From positions 1 through 64,000 of the forward strand of contig DATDPP010000060.1 in NCBI GenBank assembly GCA_035292685.1: DNA of 64,000 nucleotides, given 5' to 3'. Source of the stretch: JALYNX01 sp035292685. Lineage in GTDB: Bacteria; Actinomycetota; Acidimicrobiia; Spongiisociales; ZC4RG35. The translations under genes and the position numbers were made by a program. Of the stretch, positions 17,866 to 26,447 are shown in pieces (positions within the stretch are counted from its first letter, which is position 1; each line of letters opens with the position of its first letter). The notes beneath the pieces are model-generated. The model ran no database searches, was not told the origin of the DNA, and saw only the letters and a program-made list of their open reading frames with translations.

Positions 17866-19069
17866 GCTCGACGACCACGGCGATTCCCTGACCCACCCCG
17901 ATGCACATGGTGGCGAGGCCGTATCCGCCCCGACGACGCGCCAGTTCGTGAACCAGCGTGACCAGGAGCCTTGCGCCCGAGGCCCCGAGGGGGTGACCGA
18001 TGGCAATGGCGCCGCCGTTCACGTTCACCTTGTCCTCCTCGAGGCCGAGCAGTCGGAGACTGGCCACTGCCTGGGAGGCGAAGGCCTCGTTGACCTCCAC
18101 CAGATCCAGGTCCGCGACTCCGATCCCAGCTCGAGCCAGAGCCTTCTCTGACGCAGGCACCGGGCCGATCCCCATGATGTCGGGGTGTACCCCTGCCGCG
18201 GCCGACGCCACGATGCGAGCCAGAGGCTGGAGACCGTGATGGTCCAGGCCGGCTTTGGTAGCCAACAAGAGGGCCGCCGCGCCGTCATTCATCGGCGACG
18301 AATTGCCGGCGGTGACAGTGCCCTCCTTCTTGAATACCGGCGGGAGGGCGGCCAGGCGCTCGAGAGAGGTATCGGCTCGAGGACCCTCATCCCGAGCAAC
18401 CGTCTTCGTCTCCCGGCGCCGGTGATCGGTCGGGGCCTCCAACGGCTCGATCTCATCATCGAGTCGCCCGGCTGCCACCGCCTCCAGGGTCAAACTGTGA
18501 CTGCGGAGGGCGAAGCGATCCTGGTCCTCACGGGAGATGTCGTACCTCTCCGCCACCATCTCGGCAGTCATCCCCAAGGTGATCGGCGGGTAGAGCTCTG
18601 TCATTCTCGGATTCACCAACCTCCAGCCGATGACGGTGTCGGCGGCGTCGGGAAACCCGGTCGGGAATGCCCGGTCGCTCTTGGTGACCACATATGGCGC
18701 CCTGCTCATCGACTCTGAGCCGCCGGCAATCATCAAGTCTCCCCAGCCACCGCCAAGGGCATGGGCCGCTGAAACCACTGCCTGCATCCCAGAGCCGCAG
18801 AGCCGGTTGACCGTGGCCCCCGGGACTTCGATGGGGAGCCCGGCGAGCAGTGCCGCCATACGAGCGACATTGCGGTTGTCTTCGCCGGCCTGGTTGGCGG
18901 CGCCCCATTGGATGTCCTCGATGGCCGTCGGGTCGACCTCGGGGTTGCGGGCCATGAGCCGACTGATGACATGAGCGGCCAGGTCGTCGGGCCGGACATG
19001 AGAGAGCCGACCACCGAGCTTCCCGATCGGTGTCCTGCACCCATCGACAATGTAGATGTCATCACTCAT
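17858..19069 (-). CDS. Acetyl-CoA C-acyltransferase (thiolase)
   Basis: This is a 403-residue thiolase. Catalytic Cys91 is in NRLCGSGMQAV, the GGSESMSRAP segment follows, the His is in NVNGGAIAIGHPLGASGAR and the second Cys in TMCIGVGQG. It cleaves 3-oxoacyl-CoA to acetyl-CoA and a shortened acyl-CoA, or runs in reverse. It starts at ATG 19069; an upstream in-frame extension to 19129 is not family-like. It is the first gene of a four-gene overlapping operon (thiolase, CoA-transferase, half-SDR, SDR). Confidence 0.9.
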   Translation of the reverse strand: MSDDIYIVDGCRTPIGKLGGRLSHVRPDDLAAHVISRLMARNPEVDPTAIEDIQWGAANQAGEDNRNVARMAALLAGLPIEVPGATVNRLCGSGMQAVVSAAHALGGGWGDLMIAGGSESMSRAPYVVTKSDRAFPTGFPDAADTVIGWRLVNPRMTELYPPITLGMTAEMVAERYDISREDQDRFALRSHSLTLEAVAAGRLDDEIEPLEAPTDHRRRETKTVARDEGPRADTSLERLAALPPVFKKEGTVTAGNSSPMNDGAAALLLATKAGLDHHGLQPLARIVASAAAGVHPDIMGIGPVPASEKALARAGIGVADLDLVEVNEAFASQAVASLRLLGLEEDKVNVNGGAIAIGHPLGASGARLLVTLVHELARRRGGYGLATMCIGVGQGIAVVVERV

Positions 19070-19163
19070 TCTCGGTCCGTTCTCATTCTTGTCATATCGA
19101 CCCGGTGGAATGGGGAGAACCCCAAACATCCGTGAAACCTTTTCACCAAAGGTGACGTCAGAT

Positions 19164-19262
19164 ATGAGTATGAACCGACAGGACAGACAACCGACGTCGA
19201 TCGCCGCATTCTTCCCGGCCGGGTTGTTGGTTCTCTATGTCCTGATTCGCATCTTGTTCTGA
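19164..19262 (+). CDS. Possible 32-residue single-pass membrane peptide
   Basis: ATG at 19164 with AAAGGTG about 9 nt upstream opens a 32-codon frame. It has a short polar, basic N-terminus (NRQDRQ) followed by one hydrophobic segment of about 19 residues, and ends at a TGA at 19260-19262. It lies in the gap between the thiolase operon and the HhH glycosylase gene. No family is recognised. It is short enough to be chance, but the ribosome-binding site and topology make it worth listing. Confidence 0.3.
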   Translation: MSMNRQDRQPTSIAAFFPAGLLVLYVLIRILF

Positions 19263-19279
19263 GAACTACGGTTCGATCC

Positions 19280-19840
19280 ATGGACCGACCCGACGCTCTC
19301 CCCTTCACCGAGTCCGATCAAGCCAACCATCTGCTCGCCACCGACGGCCTCGCCCTTTTGATCGGCATGCTCCTCGATCAACAGTTCCCGATGGAGCGGG
19401 CCTTCTACGGCCCTCAGCTGCTCAAAGAGCGCTTAGGAGAGGACCTGGACCCGGGCCGCCTCGCGGCCTGGGATCCCGAACAGTTGGAGAGCATCTTCAA
19501 AGGACCGCCGGCCATCCATCGCTACCCGGGCTCGATGGCGGGTCGGACCCAGGCGCTGTGCCGGGTAATCGTGTCCGAATACGAAGGACGGGCCGAGAAC
19601 CTGTGGGAAACCGCGGCGGACGGGGGGGACCTGCTGAACCGGCTTCAGGCCCTGCCCGGCTTCGGGGTGGCCAAGTCCCGGATCTTCGTTGGCGTGCTGG
19701 GGAAACGGCTGGGAGTCCAGCCTGAAGGTTGGGAGGAGAAGGCAGCCGATTGGCCGAGCATCGCTGATGTCGCGAGCTTCGATGATGTGGCCACCCTGCG
19801 TGAGCAGAAAAGGGCGATGAAGGCCCGAAACGAGCAATGA
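19280..19840 (+). CDS. HhH-GPD superfamily base-excision repair-like protein
   Basis: This 186-residue protein is related to the helix-hairpin-helix DNA glycosylase superfamily, with LQALPGFGVAKSRIFVGVLGKRLG near residues 119-142 as the HhH motif and an N-terminal helical bundle containing LIGMLLDQQFPMERAF. It matches a family of small actinobacterial HhH-GPD proteins without known substrate. I do not see the usual K/D catalytic pair or an iron-sulfur cysteine loop, so glycosylase activity is uncertain. A TACGGT box lies 7 nt before the ATG and there is no Shine-Dalgarno. Confidence 0.72.
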   Translation: MDRPDALPFTESDQANHLLATDGLALLIGMLLDQQFPMERAFYGPQLLKERLGEDLDPGRLAAWDPEQLESIFKGPPAIHRYPGSMAGRTQALCRVIVSEYEGRAENLWETAADGGDLLNRLQALPGFGVAKSRIFVGVLGKRLGVQPEGWEEKAADWPSIADVASFDDVATLREQKRAMKARNEQ

Positions 19841-19864
19841 ACAGGCTCAACCATCCAGATTCGC

Positions 19865-20749
19865 ATGCCGATAGTCCCCAGAAGGGATTGGGACCGGTCT
19901 ATGGAGTCACAGATGCAACTTTCGGGGCAGCTTTCTGATTGGAGCGTCAACGACCTCCTACAGATCATGCAGGTCACCAGAAAGACGGGTTCCCTCGACA
20001 TCGTCAGCGAGAAGCAAGCCCGCATCTTCTTCTCCGAAGGGCTTGTCACCGGCGCCGAGCTCACCGGGACCAAGGGAACATATTTCGGGCGGGACCGGAG
20101 TGGGATCGCCGACATCGTCTATGTCGTCTCCGGGGTGGATACGGGTCAGTTCTCGGTTGGGCCGGCAGACGGACCGGACGTCAAGGGTTGGACGGTCGAA
20201 GAGATCCTCACCGACGTCGAGGCCCTCACATCGTTGGAGGGCGAAGTAGTCGATGCCGGTCTCTTCGAGGCTGCAGGGGTGCGTCTGGTTCGCGAAATCG
20301 ATGGCCCGATAACCATCGAGCCTGAGGACTGGCACGCCCTCGTCAACCTGGTCCAAACCTTCACTTTCGATCACCTCGAGGCGAGGTTCGGGCGGGGCTC
20401 GGCGGTGCGCACGTTCCACACGCTTCATCGTTTCGGGATGGCCGAGGCCCTGGTCGCTGAAGAAGGGGAGTCGAATTGGCTCGATCGGCTTGCCGAGGAT
20501 GTGGCACCGGGAGCAGGCATCCCCAACTGGTTGGAGTCGGCCCCAGCGGTCGAAACGAAGGAGGCCGAGCTCGTGGGTGCGGCCCTCGAGCCCGAGCCGG
20601 TGCAGGCGTCGAGCGCCGAAGAGGCCAGCCCGCAACCGGATAGGGTCTCCGTCGAGGTCAAGGGGGTTTCGGCGCCGGCCAGCACCACCCTCACCGACGG
20701 GGTATACGACGAGATCCGCCGTCTGCGGAGCCGGGTGGCCGACAAGTAA
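19865..20749 (+). CDS. DUF4388 (PATAN-like) domain protein
   Basis: The 294-residue protein begins with the DUF4388 pattern LSGQLSDWSVNDLLQIMQVTRKTGSLDIV, followed by the FFSEGLVTGAELTG hairpin. DUF4388/PATAN domains occur in bacterial signalling proteins and are thought to mediate protein contacts. The middle has a second similar segment (GVRLVREIDGPITIE) and a helical region; residues from about 225 are Glu/Pro/Ala rich and disordered-looking. ATG at 19865 is the longest start; ATG 19901 (MESQMQLSG) would put the domain right at the N-terminus. It ends 11 nt before udk. Confidence 0.65.
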   Translation: MPIVPRRDWDRSMESQMQLSGQLSDWSVNDLLQIMQVTRKTGSLDIVSEKQARIFFSEGLVTGAELTGTKGTYFGRDRSGIADIVYVVSGVDTGQFSVGPADGPDVKGWTVEEILTDVEALTSLEGEVVDAGLFEAAGVRLVREIDGPITIEPEDWHALVNLVQTFTFDHLEARFGRGSAVRTFHTLHRFGMAEALVAEEGESNWLDRLAEDVAPGAGIPNWLESAPAVETKEAELVGAALEPEPVQASSAEEASPQPDRVSVEVKGVSAPASTTLTDGVYDEIRRLRSRVADK

Positions 20750-20760
20750 CGTCGCCGGGC

Positions 20761-21396
20761 ATGTCCCAGCGCAGCCCCTGGAAACCAGATCGCCGCTTGT
20801 TCATCGGTCTCGCCGGAGGGTCGGGATCGGGAAAGACGACGATCGCCGGGGCGGTGCTGGAACGTCTCGACGGCCAGGTCGCCCACATACAGCATGACGC
20901 CTACTACCGGCACATGCCCGAGCTCTCATATGAGGAGCGGACCAAGGTCAACTACGACCATCCTGCTTCGTTGGAGACCGAGTTGCTGGTGGAGCACCTG
21001 CTGGCATTGCGGCTGGGCCAAGCGATCGAGCGTCCCGTATACGACTTCGCCGTTCATCTCCGCTCCGACGAGACGGTCCGGGTCGAACCGGCGCCGGTGG
21101 TGGTCGTCGAGGGGATCCTGGTGCTCGCCGAGCCCGAGCTTCGCTCCGAGCTCGACCTCAAGATCTTCGTCGACACCGACTCCGACGTGCGACTTGCCCG
21201 TCGACTGCAGCGGGATATCGAAGAGCGAGGCCGAACCGTCGAGTCGGTCGTGAACCAGTATTTCGAGACAGTCCGGCCCATGCACGTTCAGTACGTCGAG
21301 CCTTCGAAGGCCTACGCCGATCTGATCATCCCGGAGGGCTACAACCCGAGAGCGGTGGCGACCGTCGTCGAATTGATCCGGTCCCGTCTCGGCTGA
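20761..21396 (+). CDS. udk: Uridine kinase
   Basis: This 211-residue P-loop kinase phosphorylates uridine and cytidine in pyrimidine salvage. The Walker A GGSGSGKTT is at residues 19-27, HIQHDAYYRH holds the nucleoside-binding acidic residue, and YDHPASLETELL and YDFAVHLRSDE are characteristic of Udk. The IFVDTDSDVRLARRLQRDIEERGR lid and the HVQYVEPSK tail complete the family pattern. It is possibly co-transcribed with the preceding DUF4388 gene (11-nt gap). Confidence 0.92.
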   Translation: MSQRSPWKPDRRLFIGLAGGSGSGKTTIAGAVLERLDGQVAHIQHDAYYRHMPELSYEERTKVNYDHPASLETELLVEHLLALRLGQAIERPVYDFAVHLRSDETVRVEPAPVVVVEGILVLAEPELRSELDLKIFVDTDSDVRLARRLQRDIEERGRTVESVVNQYFETVRPMHVQYVEPSKAYADLIIPEGYNPRAVATVVELIRSRLG

Positions 21397-21666
21397 GGTG
21401 ATTCTGGGGGGAGGCCTTGGGTGGAGCGGAGCAGCTCCGCATAGTCACCAGGATTTCTCCGATGACTAGCTCCCTTGCGTGGATGACGACTGGGTGGTCC
21501 ATGGGCGCCCCTCACCGCTTACAGTGGTACTGACCACTCTTGGTGGTCGGTGGAGAAGACGGAATTCTGGGAGGCATCGAGGCCAGGCCCTTAATGCGGT
21601 CACCTTAGGTCTGGCGGAGCCAATGGTGAGACCGGCCCCATCCCAGTCGGCTGGAGGGAGGGGACC
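21397..21666. other. Intergenic region before the surface-protein gene
   Basis: This 270-nt region has no convincing gene. Just after udk it has a 7-bp palindrome, GCGGAGC/GCTCCGC (21426-21440), probably a terminator. Then follows an operator-like cluster of GTGGTC half-sites (see next entry) and, directly before the ATG at 21667, the purine block GGAGGGAGGGG, the strongest Shine-Dalgarno in the window. Confidence 0.6.
21494..21548. promoter_or_regulatory. Cluster of GTGGTC/GACCAC half-sites, candidate operator
   Basis: Half-sites lie at 21494-21499 (GTGGTC), 21524-21529 (GTGGTA), 21532-21537 (GACCAC) and 21543-21548 (GTGGTC). The last three form two interlocked palindromes: AGTGGT/ACCACT spaced by 4, and GACCAC/GTGGTC spaced by 5. 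The position, 120-170 nt upstream of the surface-protein start, suits a regulator binding site. No regulator gene is adjacent. Confidence 0.4.
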
Positions 21667-22365
21667 ATGGAGTTGACATATCGCTGGCGATTGCCGCTGG
21701 CGGCCCTAACAGTGACGCTCCTAACCGTCTCGATTGCGCTGGTCGCGTGGGGGCCGACGGCATATGGGAAGCCACCAGTGATGGTGACCATCTGTCACGC
21801 CGCAGGGCTCGATGGGACCACCCATTATGTGACGTTGACCATCCCGGAGAACGCGGTCTACGGCCAGGCTGGTCATTTCTATGAGAACGGAACGACTCGG
21901 GCCGGGCATGAGGATGATTATCTCGGGGAATGCCGAGTTACGACCACTACCACGGAGCCGACGACGACCTCCACTCAGGTGACGACCACTGCCACGGAGC
22001 CGACCACGACCTCCACTCAGGCGACCACGACCACCTCGGAGGCGACGACCACTACTACGGAGGCGACGACCACTACCACCGATCCGACGACGACGACCAC
22101 CGATCCGACGACGACGACCACCGATCCGACGACGACTGCCACGGAGGCCACAACCACGAGCGTGGCAACAACCTCGACCGTGGGGGACGTGGTGCTGCCA
22201 ACCGTATTGACCACAGTTGCCGGCACCGTGGCCGACACGCTGCCGTTTACCGGTACGGAAGCCGAAGGCATGGGTCTGCTCGCGTTGGCCTTTTTGGCTC
22301 TAGGAGCCCTGCTAATAACTGCCGTCAGACCGGACTCCAGGACCGAACGGTCAGAGGATCTCTGA
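21667..22365 (+). CDS. Thr-rich LPXTG-type surface protein
   Basis: This 232-residue protein has an N-terminal signal helix (residues 9-28) and a compact domain (39-89) with ICHAAG, HYVTLTI and GHFYENG...GHEDDY. The domain resembles the CHATG...GH repeats seen in actinobacterial surface proteins and carries two Cys and several His/Asp that could bind metal. A mucin-like stalk of Thr with Glu/Asp-Pro or Ala units runs from 92 to 170. The C-terminal sorting signal LPFTG is at 192-196, followed by a hydrophobic helix and a charged RPDSRTER tail. A sortase would anchor it to the wall; none is in this window. Its strong ribosome-binding site suggests high expression. Confidence 0.8.
   Translation: MELTYRWRLPLAALTVTLLTVSIALVAWGPTAYGKPPVMVTICHAAGLDGTTHYVTLTIPENAVYGQAGHFYENGTTRAGHEDDYLGECRVTTTTTEPTTTSTQVTTTATEPTTTSTQATTTTSEATTTTTEATTTTTDPTTTTTDPTTTTTDPTTTATEATTTSVATTSTVGDVVLPTVLTTVAGTVADTLPFTGTEAEGMGLLALAFLALGALLITAVRPDSRTERSEDL
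21952..22143 (+). repeat. In-frame tandem repeats coding the Thr-rich stalk
   Basis: There are two 42-bp units starting at 21952 and 21994, then shorter 21-bp units, ending with three 21-bp units beginning GATCCGACGACGACG at 22081, 22102 and 22123. All periods are multiples of 3, so copy-number change lengthens or shortens the stalk without a frameshift. Confidence 0.85.
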
Positions 22366-22398
22366 CCGGACCCGAATCAGAGGCGTGAGCGAGCGGAA

Positions 22399-22421
22399 AG
22401 CCCAGGGAATCCCCCTGGGCT
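22399..22421 (+). terminator. Terminator-like hairpin after the surface-protein gene
   Basis: AGCCCAGGG (22399-22407) and CCCTGGGCT (22413-22421) form a perfect 9-bp stem with a 5-nt loop, 34 nt after the stop. There is no T-tract, as is common in high-GC actinobacteria. Confidence 0.65.
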
Positions 22422-22457
22422 GACCGGTTCGGGCCAAGGAGCCGTGTGGGCCCTACA

Positions 22458-22463
22458 TATACT
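22458..22463 (+). promoter_or_regulatory. Candidate -10 box of proC
   Basis: TATACT lies exactly 6 nt (CCCCCG) before the ATG at 22470. It is the closest match to the TATAAT consensus among the start-proximal boxes here. There is no Shine-Dalgarno, so transcription would begin at or next to the A of the start codon (leaderless mRNA). No good -35 match is visible. Confidence 0.5.
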
Positions 22464-22469
22464 CCCCCG

Positions 22470-23282
22470 ATGTCCGGGCACACATCGGTCGCAATCATCG
22501 GGATCGGGGCGATGGGGGAGGCCCTCATGTCCGGCTTGTTCCGGGCCGGGTGGGCTCCAGGCGACATCTCCCTCTGTGTCCGTCGCCCGGAGCGCGCCCA
22601 GCAGTTGTCCGACTCGTCGGGCTCGGTGGTGTCATCCGACCCGGTGGAGGCGATCCGGGACCGTGAGGTGGTGGTGGTCGCCGTCAAACCGTTTGACGTC
22701 CCCTCCCTTCTCGATCAGCTTTCAGGTCACGTGGCGCCGGAGCAGATGGTGTTGTCCCTCGCCGCAGGGGTCACCACAAAGGCCTACGAGTCCCGGCTCG
22801 GTGCAGTTCCGGTGGTGAGGGCAATGCCCAACACCCCGGCCCTGGTCGGCGAGGGTGTCACCGGGATCGCAGCCGGAGCCCACGCCCGATCGGAGCATCT
22901 CGACCTCGCCGAGGAGGTCCTGGGAGCGGTGGGATCGGTCCGGATCATGGACGAGAGCCTGCTCGACGCGGTGACGGCGGTCTCGGGGACCGGCCCGGCA
23001 TACGTGTTTCTCCTTGCGGAGGCACTGACCGAGTCGGCGGTCCGGGAGGGTCTGCCCAGAGACATCGCCGAGAACTTCGTCCATCAGACGATTCGCGGCG
23101 CCGGCCACCTCCTGACGAGCACGGGGAAGACGCCCGCCGAGCTGCGGTCGCAGGTGACCTCACCCGGAGGCACCACCGCGGCTGCGATGCACGTGCTCGA
23201 GGAGCGCGGGTTCCGGGCACTCGTAGAGGACGCGGTGGCCGCCGCGGCGAGGCGATCCGCCGAACTCGGGGGAAAGGGTTGA
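22470..23282 (+). CDS. proC: Pyrroline-5-carboxylate reductase
   Basis: This 270-residue enzyme carries out the last step of proline synthesis, reducing P5C with NAD(P)H. The Rossmann motif is GIGAMGEAL near residue 10, and VVRAMPNTPALVGEG and the C-terminal signature around AVSGTGPAYVFLLAEAL through LRSQVTSPGGTT are diagnostic. ATG 22470 is preferred over GTG 22446 because the Rossmann strand then starts at residue 5. Its stop overlaps the start of a proline dehydrogenase gene, an unusual pairing of opposite reactions. Confidence 0.92.
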   Translation: MSGHTSVAIIGIGAMGEALMSGLFRAGWAPGDISLCVRRPERAQQLSDSSGSVVSSDPVEAIRDREVVVVAVKPFDVPSLLDQLSGHVAPEQMVLSLAAGVTTKAYESRLGAVPVVRAMPNTPALVGEGVTGIAAGAHARSEHLDLAEEVLGAVGSVRIMDESLLDAVTAVSGTGPAYVFLLAEALTESAVREGLPRDIAENFVHQTIRGAGHLLTSTGKTPAELRSQVTSPGGTTAAAMHVLEERGFRALVEDAVAAAARRSAELGGKG

Positions 23283-24190
23283 GTGTCTTCTCGAAGCTGG
23301 TGGTCGCGACAACTCACGCCCGCCCGGTCGAGAAGATGTTCACGGGAACCAAGCCGGGAAGAGCCCTGGCCCGGCGATTCGTTGCCGGGGACAACCTCGA
23401 CGACGCGGTCGAGGTGGCCAAGCGCCTCAACGCCGAGGGGTTCCTCGTCTCGCTCGATCTCCTCGGTGAGGAGGTTTTCGATAGGGACACTTCCCTTGCC
23501 GCACGAGACGGGTACCAGGATTGCCTGAGTCGAATCTCCGCTGACGGTCTCACGTCGAACATCTCTGTGAAGTTGACCCAGTTGGGTCTCAACATCGACA
23601 CCGATCTCGCCGCGGAGTCGATCGATTTCCTGGCCCGAGAGGCGATCGCCGCCGGCACCACCGTGACCATCGACATGGAGGATTCCGACCACACCGCGGC
23701 GACCGTTGTCCTCTATGAGAAGGCTCAGACCTCCAACGGCAACCTGGGTCTGGCCTTGCAGGCCTACCTGCGCCGGACCCCTGACGATTTGGAGCGTCTC
23801 ATCCCCCTGGGTGGGCACATCAGGCTGTGCAAGGGCGCCTACGTCGAGCCCCCGGAAATCGCTCTCCAGTCCAGGTCGGAGGTAGACGCCGCCTTCGCCC
23901 ATCTGACGCGCTCTCTGATGGGCTCGGAGGAGGTGCTTCCGGCGATCGCCACCCACAACCAGGCGCTGGTGGACCTGACCCGGGAGCTCGCTGCGGGGCG
24001 GAAACAGCCGTTCGAGTTCCAAATGCTCTACGGGGTCAGACCGGCCCTGCAACGGGAGTTGGTCGCCGCCCGGTACCCGCTCCGGGTCTACCTGCCCTTC
24101 GGATCGCAGTGGTATCCCTATCTGACACGGCGGCTGGCCGAACGTCCGGCGAACACCTGGTTCTTCGTGAGGTCGGTTTTCGGTTCCTGA
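23279..24190 (+). CDS. putA: Proline dehydrogenase (monofunctional, FAD)
   Basis: This 303-residue (beta-alpha)8 FAD enzyme oxidises proline to P5C and passes electrons to the quinone pool. Matching blocks are ISVKLTQLG, VTIDMEDSDHT, the LQAYLRRTPDDL strand, RLCKGAYVEP and the substrate-site helix YPLRVYLPFGSQWYPYLTRRLAER. Only the dehydrogenase domain is present; the P5C dehydrogenase is encoded separately at 231. The start is a TTG at 23279 inside the last codons of proC (4-nt overlap), so translation depends on proC. The monofunctional form is usual in Gram-positive bacteria. Confidence 0.9.
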   Translation: MSVFSKLVVATTHARPVEKMFTGTKPGRALARRFVAGDNLDDAVEVAKRLNAEGFLVSLDLLGEEVFDRDTSLAARDGYQDCLSRISADGLTSNISVKLTQLGLNIDTDLAAESIDFLAREAIAAGTTVTIDMEDSDHTAATVVLYEKAQTSNGNLGLALQAYLRRTPDDLERLIPLGGHIRLCKGAYVEPPEIALQSRSEVDAAFAHLTRSLMGSEEVLPAIATHNQALVDLTRELAAGRKQPFEFQMLYGVRPALQRELVAARYPLRVYLPFGSQWYPYLTRRLAERPANTWFFVRSVFGS

Positions 24191-24251
24191 CCCCGGCGAC
24201 CACCCGGCCGTGGTAGCAGGCTGGGGAGCTGGCACTTCTACACTCGCCGCC

Positions 24252-26447
24252 ATGGCCCTCACCCAGGAGCGTCAGGACGAAACCACGACCTCCAGGTGGC
24301 CACCCGTTTCCTATGTCATTGAGGCGCTGGGGGTGGCCGGGGCACTGGGCACCCTGGCACTGGGCCTGCTGGGGACCATCCCCGAGGAGCCGGACTTCGA
24401 CATCGGTCGGGTGGTCTTCGGCAACATCCCCGATTCTGTGCAGCTGGTCTTCTATGTGACGGTCGGCGTCTTCATCTGGTTGTCGCTCCACCTGCTGGCA
24501 CGCAGGGCGACCTCTTGGGAACAGGGCCGGGCCGAGTCGAGGCTTGGCTTCTGGGGCCGCCGGATCAAGGATTTCAACGCCGGGCTGCTCATGAGGACCC
24601 TGATGCGCGACCCGCGGGCAGGGGTGATGCACTCGCTCATCTACTACGGGTTCGTCGTGCTCTTCCTGGGGACAGTGACGGTCGAGATCGATCACCTGCT
24701 CCCAGTCGACCTCAAGTTCCTCGAGGGCCCGGTCTATGAGGGTTTCTCGGCGATTCTCGACCTGGCCTCCCTGGCCTTTCTCGGGGGTCTGGCGCTGGCC
24801 ATCGTCAACCGCTACGTGCTGCGAAGCGAGCGACTCAGGACCAAGACCAAGCCTGAGGACGCCTTGATCCTGGGCCTCCTGGTCGTGCTGGGGATCAGCG
24901 GCTTGCTCACCGAGGCTGCCCGTATCGCGCTCGCCGGACGACCCGATTTCGAGGTCTGGTCGTTCGTCGGATACCCGCTGTCTGCGCTGGTCCCGGAGGC
25001 CAATGCCGGTGACCTCCACTTCATCCTATGGGTCAGTCATGTCGCCGCCTTTGTCGGATTCCTGGTGATCCTGCCGGTCACCAAGCTCCGGCACATGGTC
25101 ACCTCTCCGGCCAATCTGTTCCTATCGGCACACCCCCGGCCCAAGGGTGCGATGCGCGAGATGCCCAATCTGTTGGAGGCCGACGACATCGAAACCATCG
25201 GTGCCGCCCTCGCCACCGACCTCACCTGGAAGCAGATCTTCGACACCGATGCCTGCACCATCTGTGGGAGATGCACCTCTGTGTGCCCGGCCAACATCAC
25301 CGGCAAGCCACTGGACCCGAGGGAGATCGTCCTCAAATCGGGAGAGGTGGCGGCAGCCGCCGCCGGAGTCAGCCCGCCGCTGTCATCGGTAGCGGTGCTC
25401 GAAGGGGAGCACTCGCTCTTCGACCGGGTCCGGCCCGAAGAAGTCTTCGCCTGCACCACCTGCCGGGCCTGTGACGAAATCTGCCCGGTGAACATCGAGA
25501 TCCTCGATCGCATCCTCGACATGCGCCGCTATCTCACATTGATGGAATCGGAGTTCCCTACTGAACTGGGCAAGGCGTTCGTGGCGATGGAGAACCAATC
25601 CAACCCGTGGGGATTGAGCCAGGCGACCCGGGCCGCCTGGACCTCGGAGCTCGACTTCGAGGTGCCGGTGTTCGGCGAGAACGGCAAGACCACCGCGGAG
25701 TACCTCTGGTTTGTGGGCTGCGCCGGGTCCTTCGACGACAGGAACACAGCAGTCTCGGTGGCCCTCGCCAGGTTGCTCAACAAGGCCGGCATCGATTTCG
25801 CCATCCTGGGCCGGGCCGAGCTCTGCAGCGGGGACCCGGCCCGCCGCGCCGGCAACGAACTGGTCTTCCAGCAATTGGCACTGCAGAACATCGCCAGCTT
25901 CGAGGAGATCGGCGTCACCAAGGTGATCACCCAATGCGCCCATTGTTTCAACACCATCGCCAACGAGTACCCACAGTTCGGTGGTGACTACGAGGTGGTT
26001 CATCACAGCCAGCTTCTTGCCGAGCTGCTGGCCCAGGGGCGGCTGAGCGTCCCGACCAAGGAGAACGGCGAGCCCAAGAAGATCGCCTATCACGATCCGT
26101 GCTATCTGGGGAGACACAACGACATCTACCTGGCGCCCAGGAACGTGGTCGGCGCCTCGGGCGACATCGAGGTGGTCGAGATGCCCCGTCATGGAACCCG
26201 GGCGCTGTGTTGTGGCGCCGGCGGGGCCCAGTTCTGGATGGAGGAGCGGACAGGCAAGAAGGTCAACATCGAAAGGACCGAAGAAGCCCTGGCCACCGGG
26301 GCCGACGAGATCGCCGTGGCCTGCCCGTTCTGTTACGTGATGATCGACGACGGGGTCAAGGAGCTGGGCCGAGACGATGTGAAGGTGAGAGACCTGGCGA
26401 TGATCCTCGCCGAAGGGGTGATGTCCTCCGAGCCCGAAGCCGGATGA
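24252..26447 (+). CDS. Membrane Fe-S oxidoreductase, EtfD/HdrDE-like (ETF:quinone oxidoreductase type)
   Basis: This 731-residue protein has a NarI/HdrE-like membrane domain (about five helices, residues 15-290), two 4Fe-4S motifs (CTICGRCTSVCP and CTTCRACDEICP, around 335-420), and two CCG domains (WFVGCAGS; CAHCFNT; HDPCYLGRHN with LCCGAGGAQFW). This is the layout of EtfD of mycobacteria and FadF of Bacillus, which take electrons from acyl-CoA dehydrogenases via ETF to menaquinone. ATG 24252 is the family-like start. It may serve the acyl-CoA catabolism genes of this region and lies next to proline dehydrogenase. It overlaps the lipoprotein gene by 4 nt. Confidence 0.82.
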   Translation: MALTQERQDETTTSRWPPVSYVIEALGVAGALGTLALGLLGTIPEEPDFDIGRVVFGNIPDSVQLVFYVTVGVFIWLSLHLLARRATSWEQGRAESRLGFWGRRIKDFNAGLLMRTLMRDPRAGVMHSLIYYGFVVLFLGTVTVEIDHLLPVDLKFLEGPVYEGFSAILDLASLAFLGGLALAIVNRYVLRSERLRTKTKPEDALILGLLVVLGISGLLTEAARIALAGRPDFEVWSFVGYPLSALVPEANAGDLHFILWVSHVAAFVGFLVILPVTKLRHMVTSPANLFLSAHPRPKGAMREMPNLLEADDIETIGAALATDLTWKQIFDTDACTICGRCTSVCPANITGKPLDPREIVLKSGEVAAAAAGVSPPLSSVAVLEGEHSLFDRVRPEEVFACTTCRACDEICPVNIEILDRILDMRRYLTLMESEFPTELGKAFVAMENQSNPWGLSQATRAAWTSELDFEVPVFGENGKTTAEYLWFVGCAGSFDDRNTAVSVALARLLNKAGIDFAILGRAELCSGDPARRAGNELVFQQLALQNIASFEEIGVTKVITQCAHCFNTIANEYPQFGGDYEVVHHSQLLAELLAQGRLSVPTKENGEPKKIAYHDPCYLGRHNDIYLAPRNVVGASGDIEVVEMPRHGTRALCCGAGGAQFWMEERTGKKVNIERTEEALATGADEIAVACPFCYVMIDDGVKELGRDDVKVRDLAMILAEGVMSSEPEAG

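Noticed and set aside
21952..22143. Possible CRISPR array
   Set aside because: Units are 21 or 42 bp, contiguous, without spacers, and in frame with a Thr-rich stalk.
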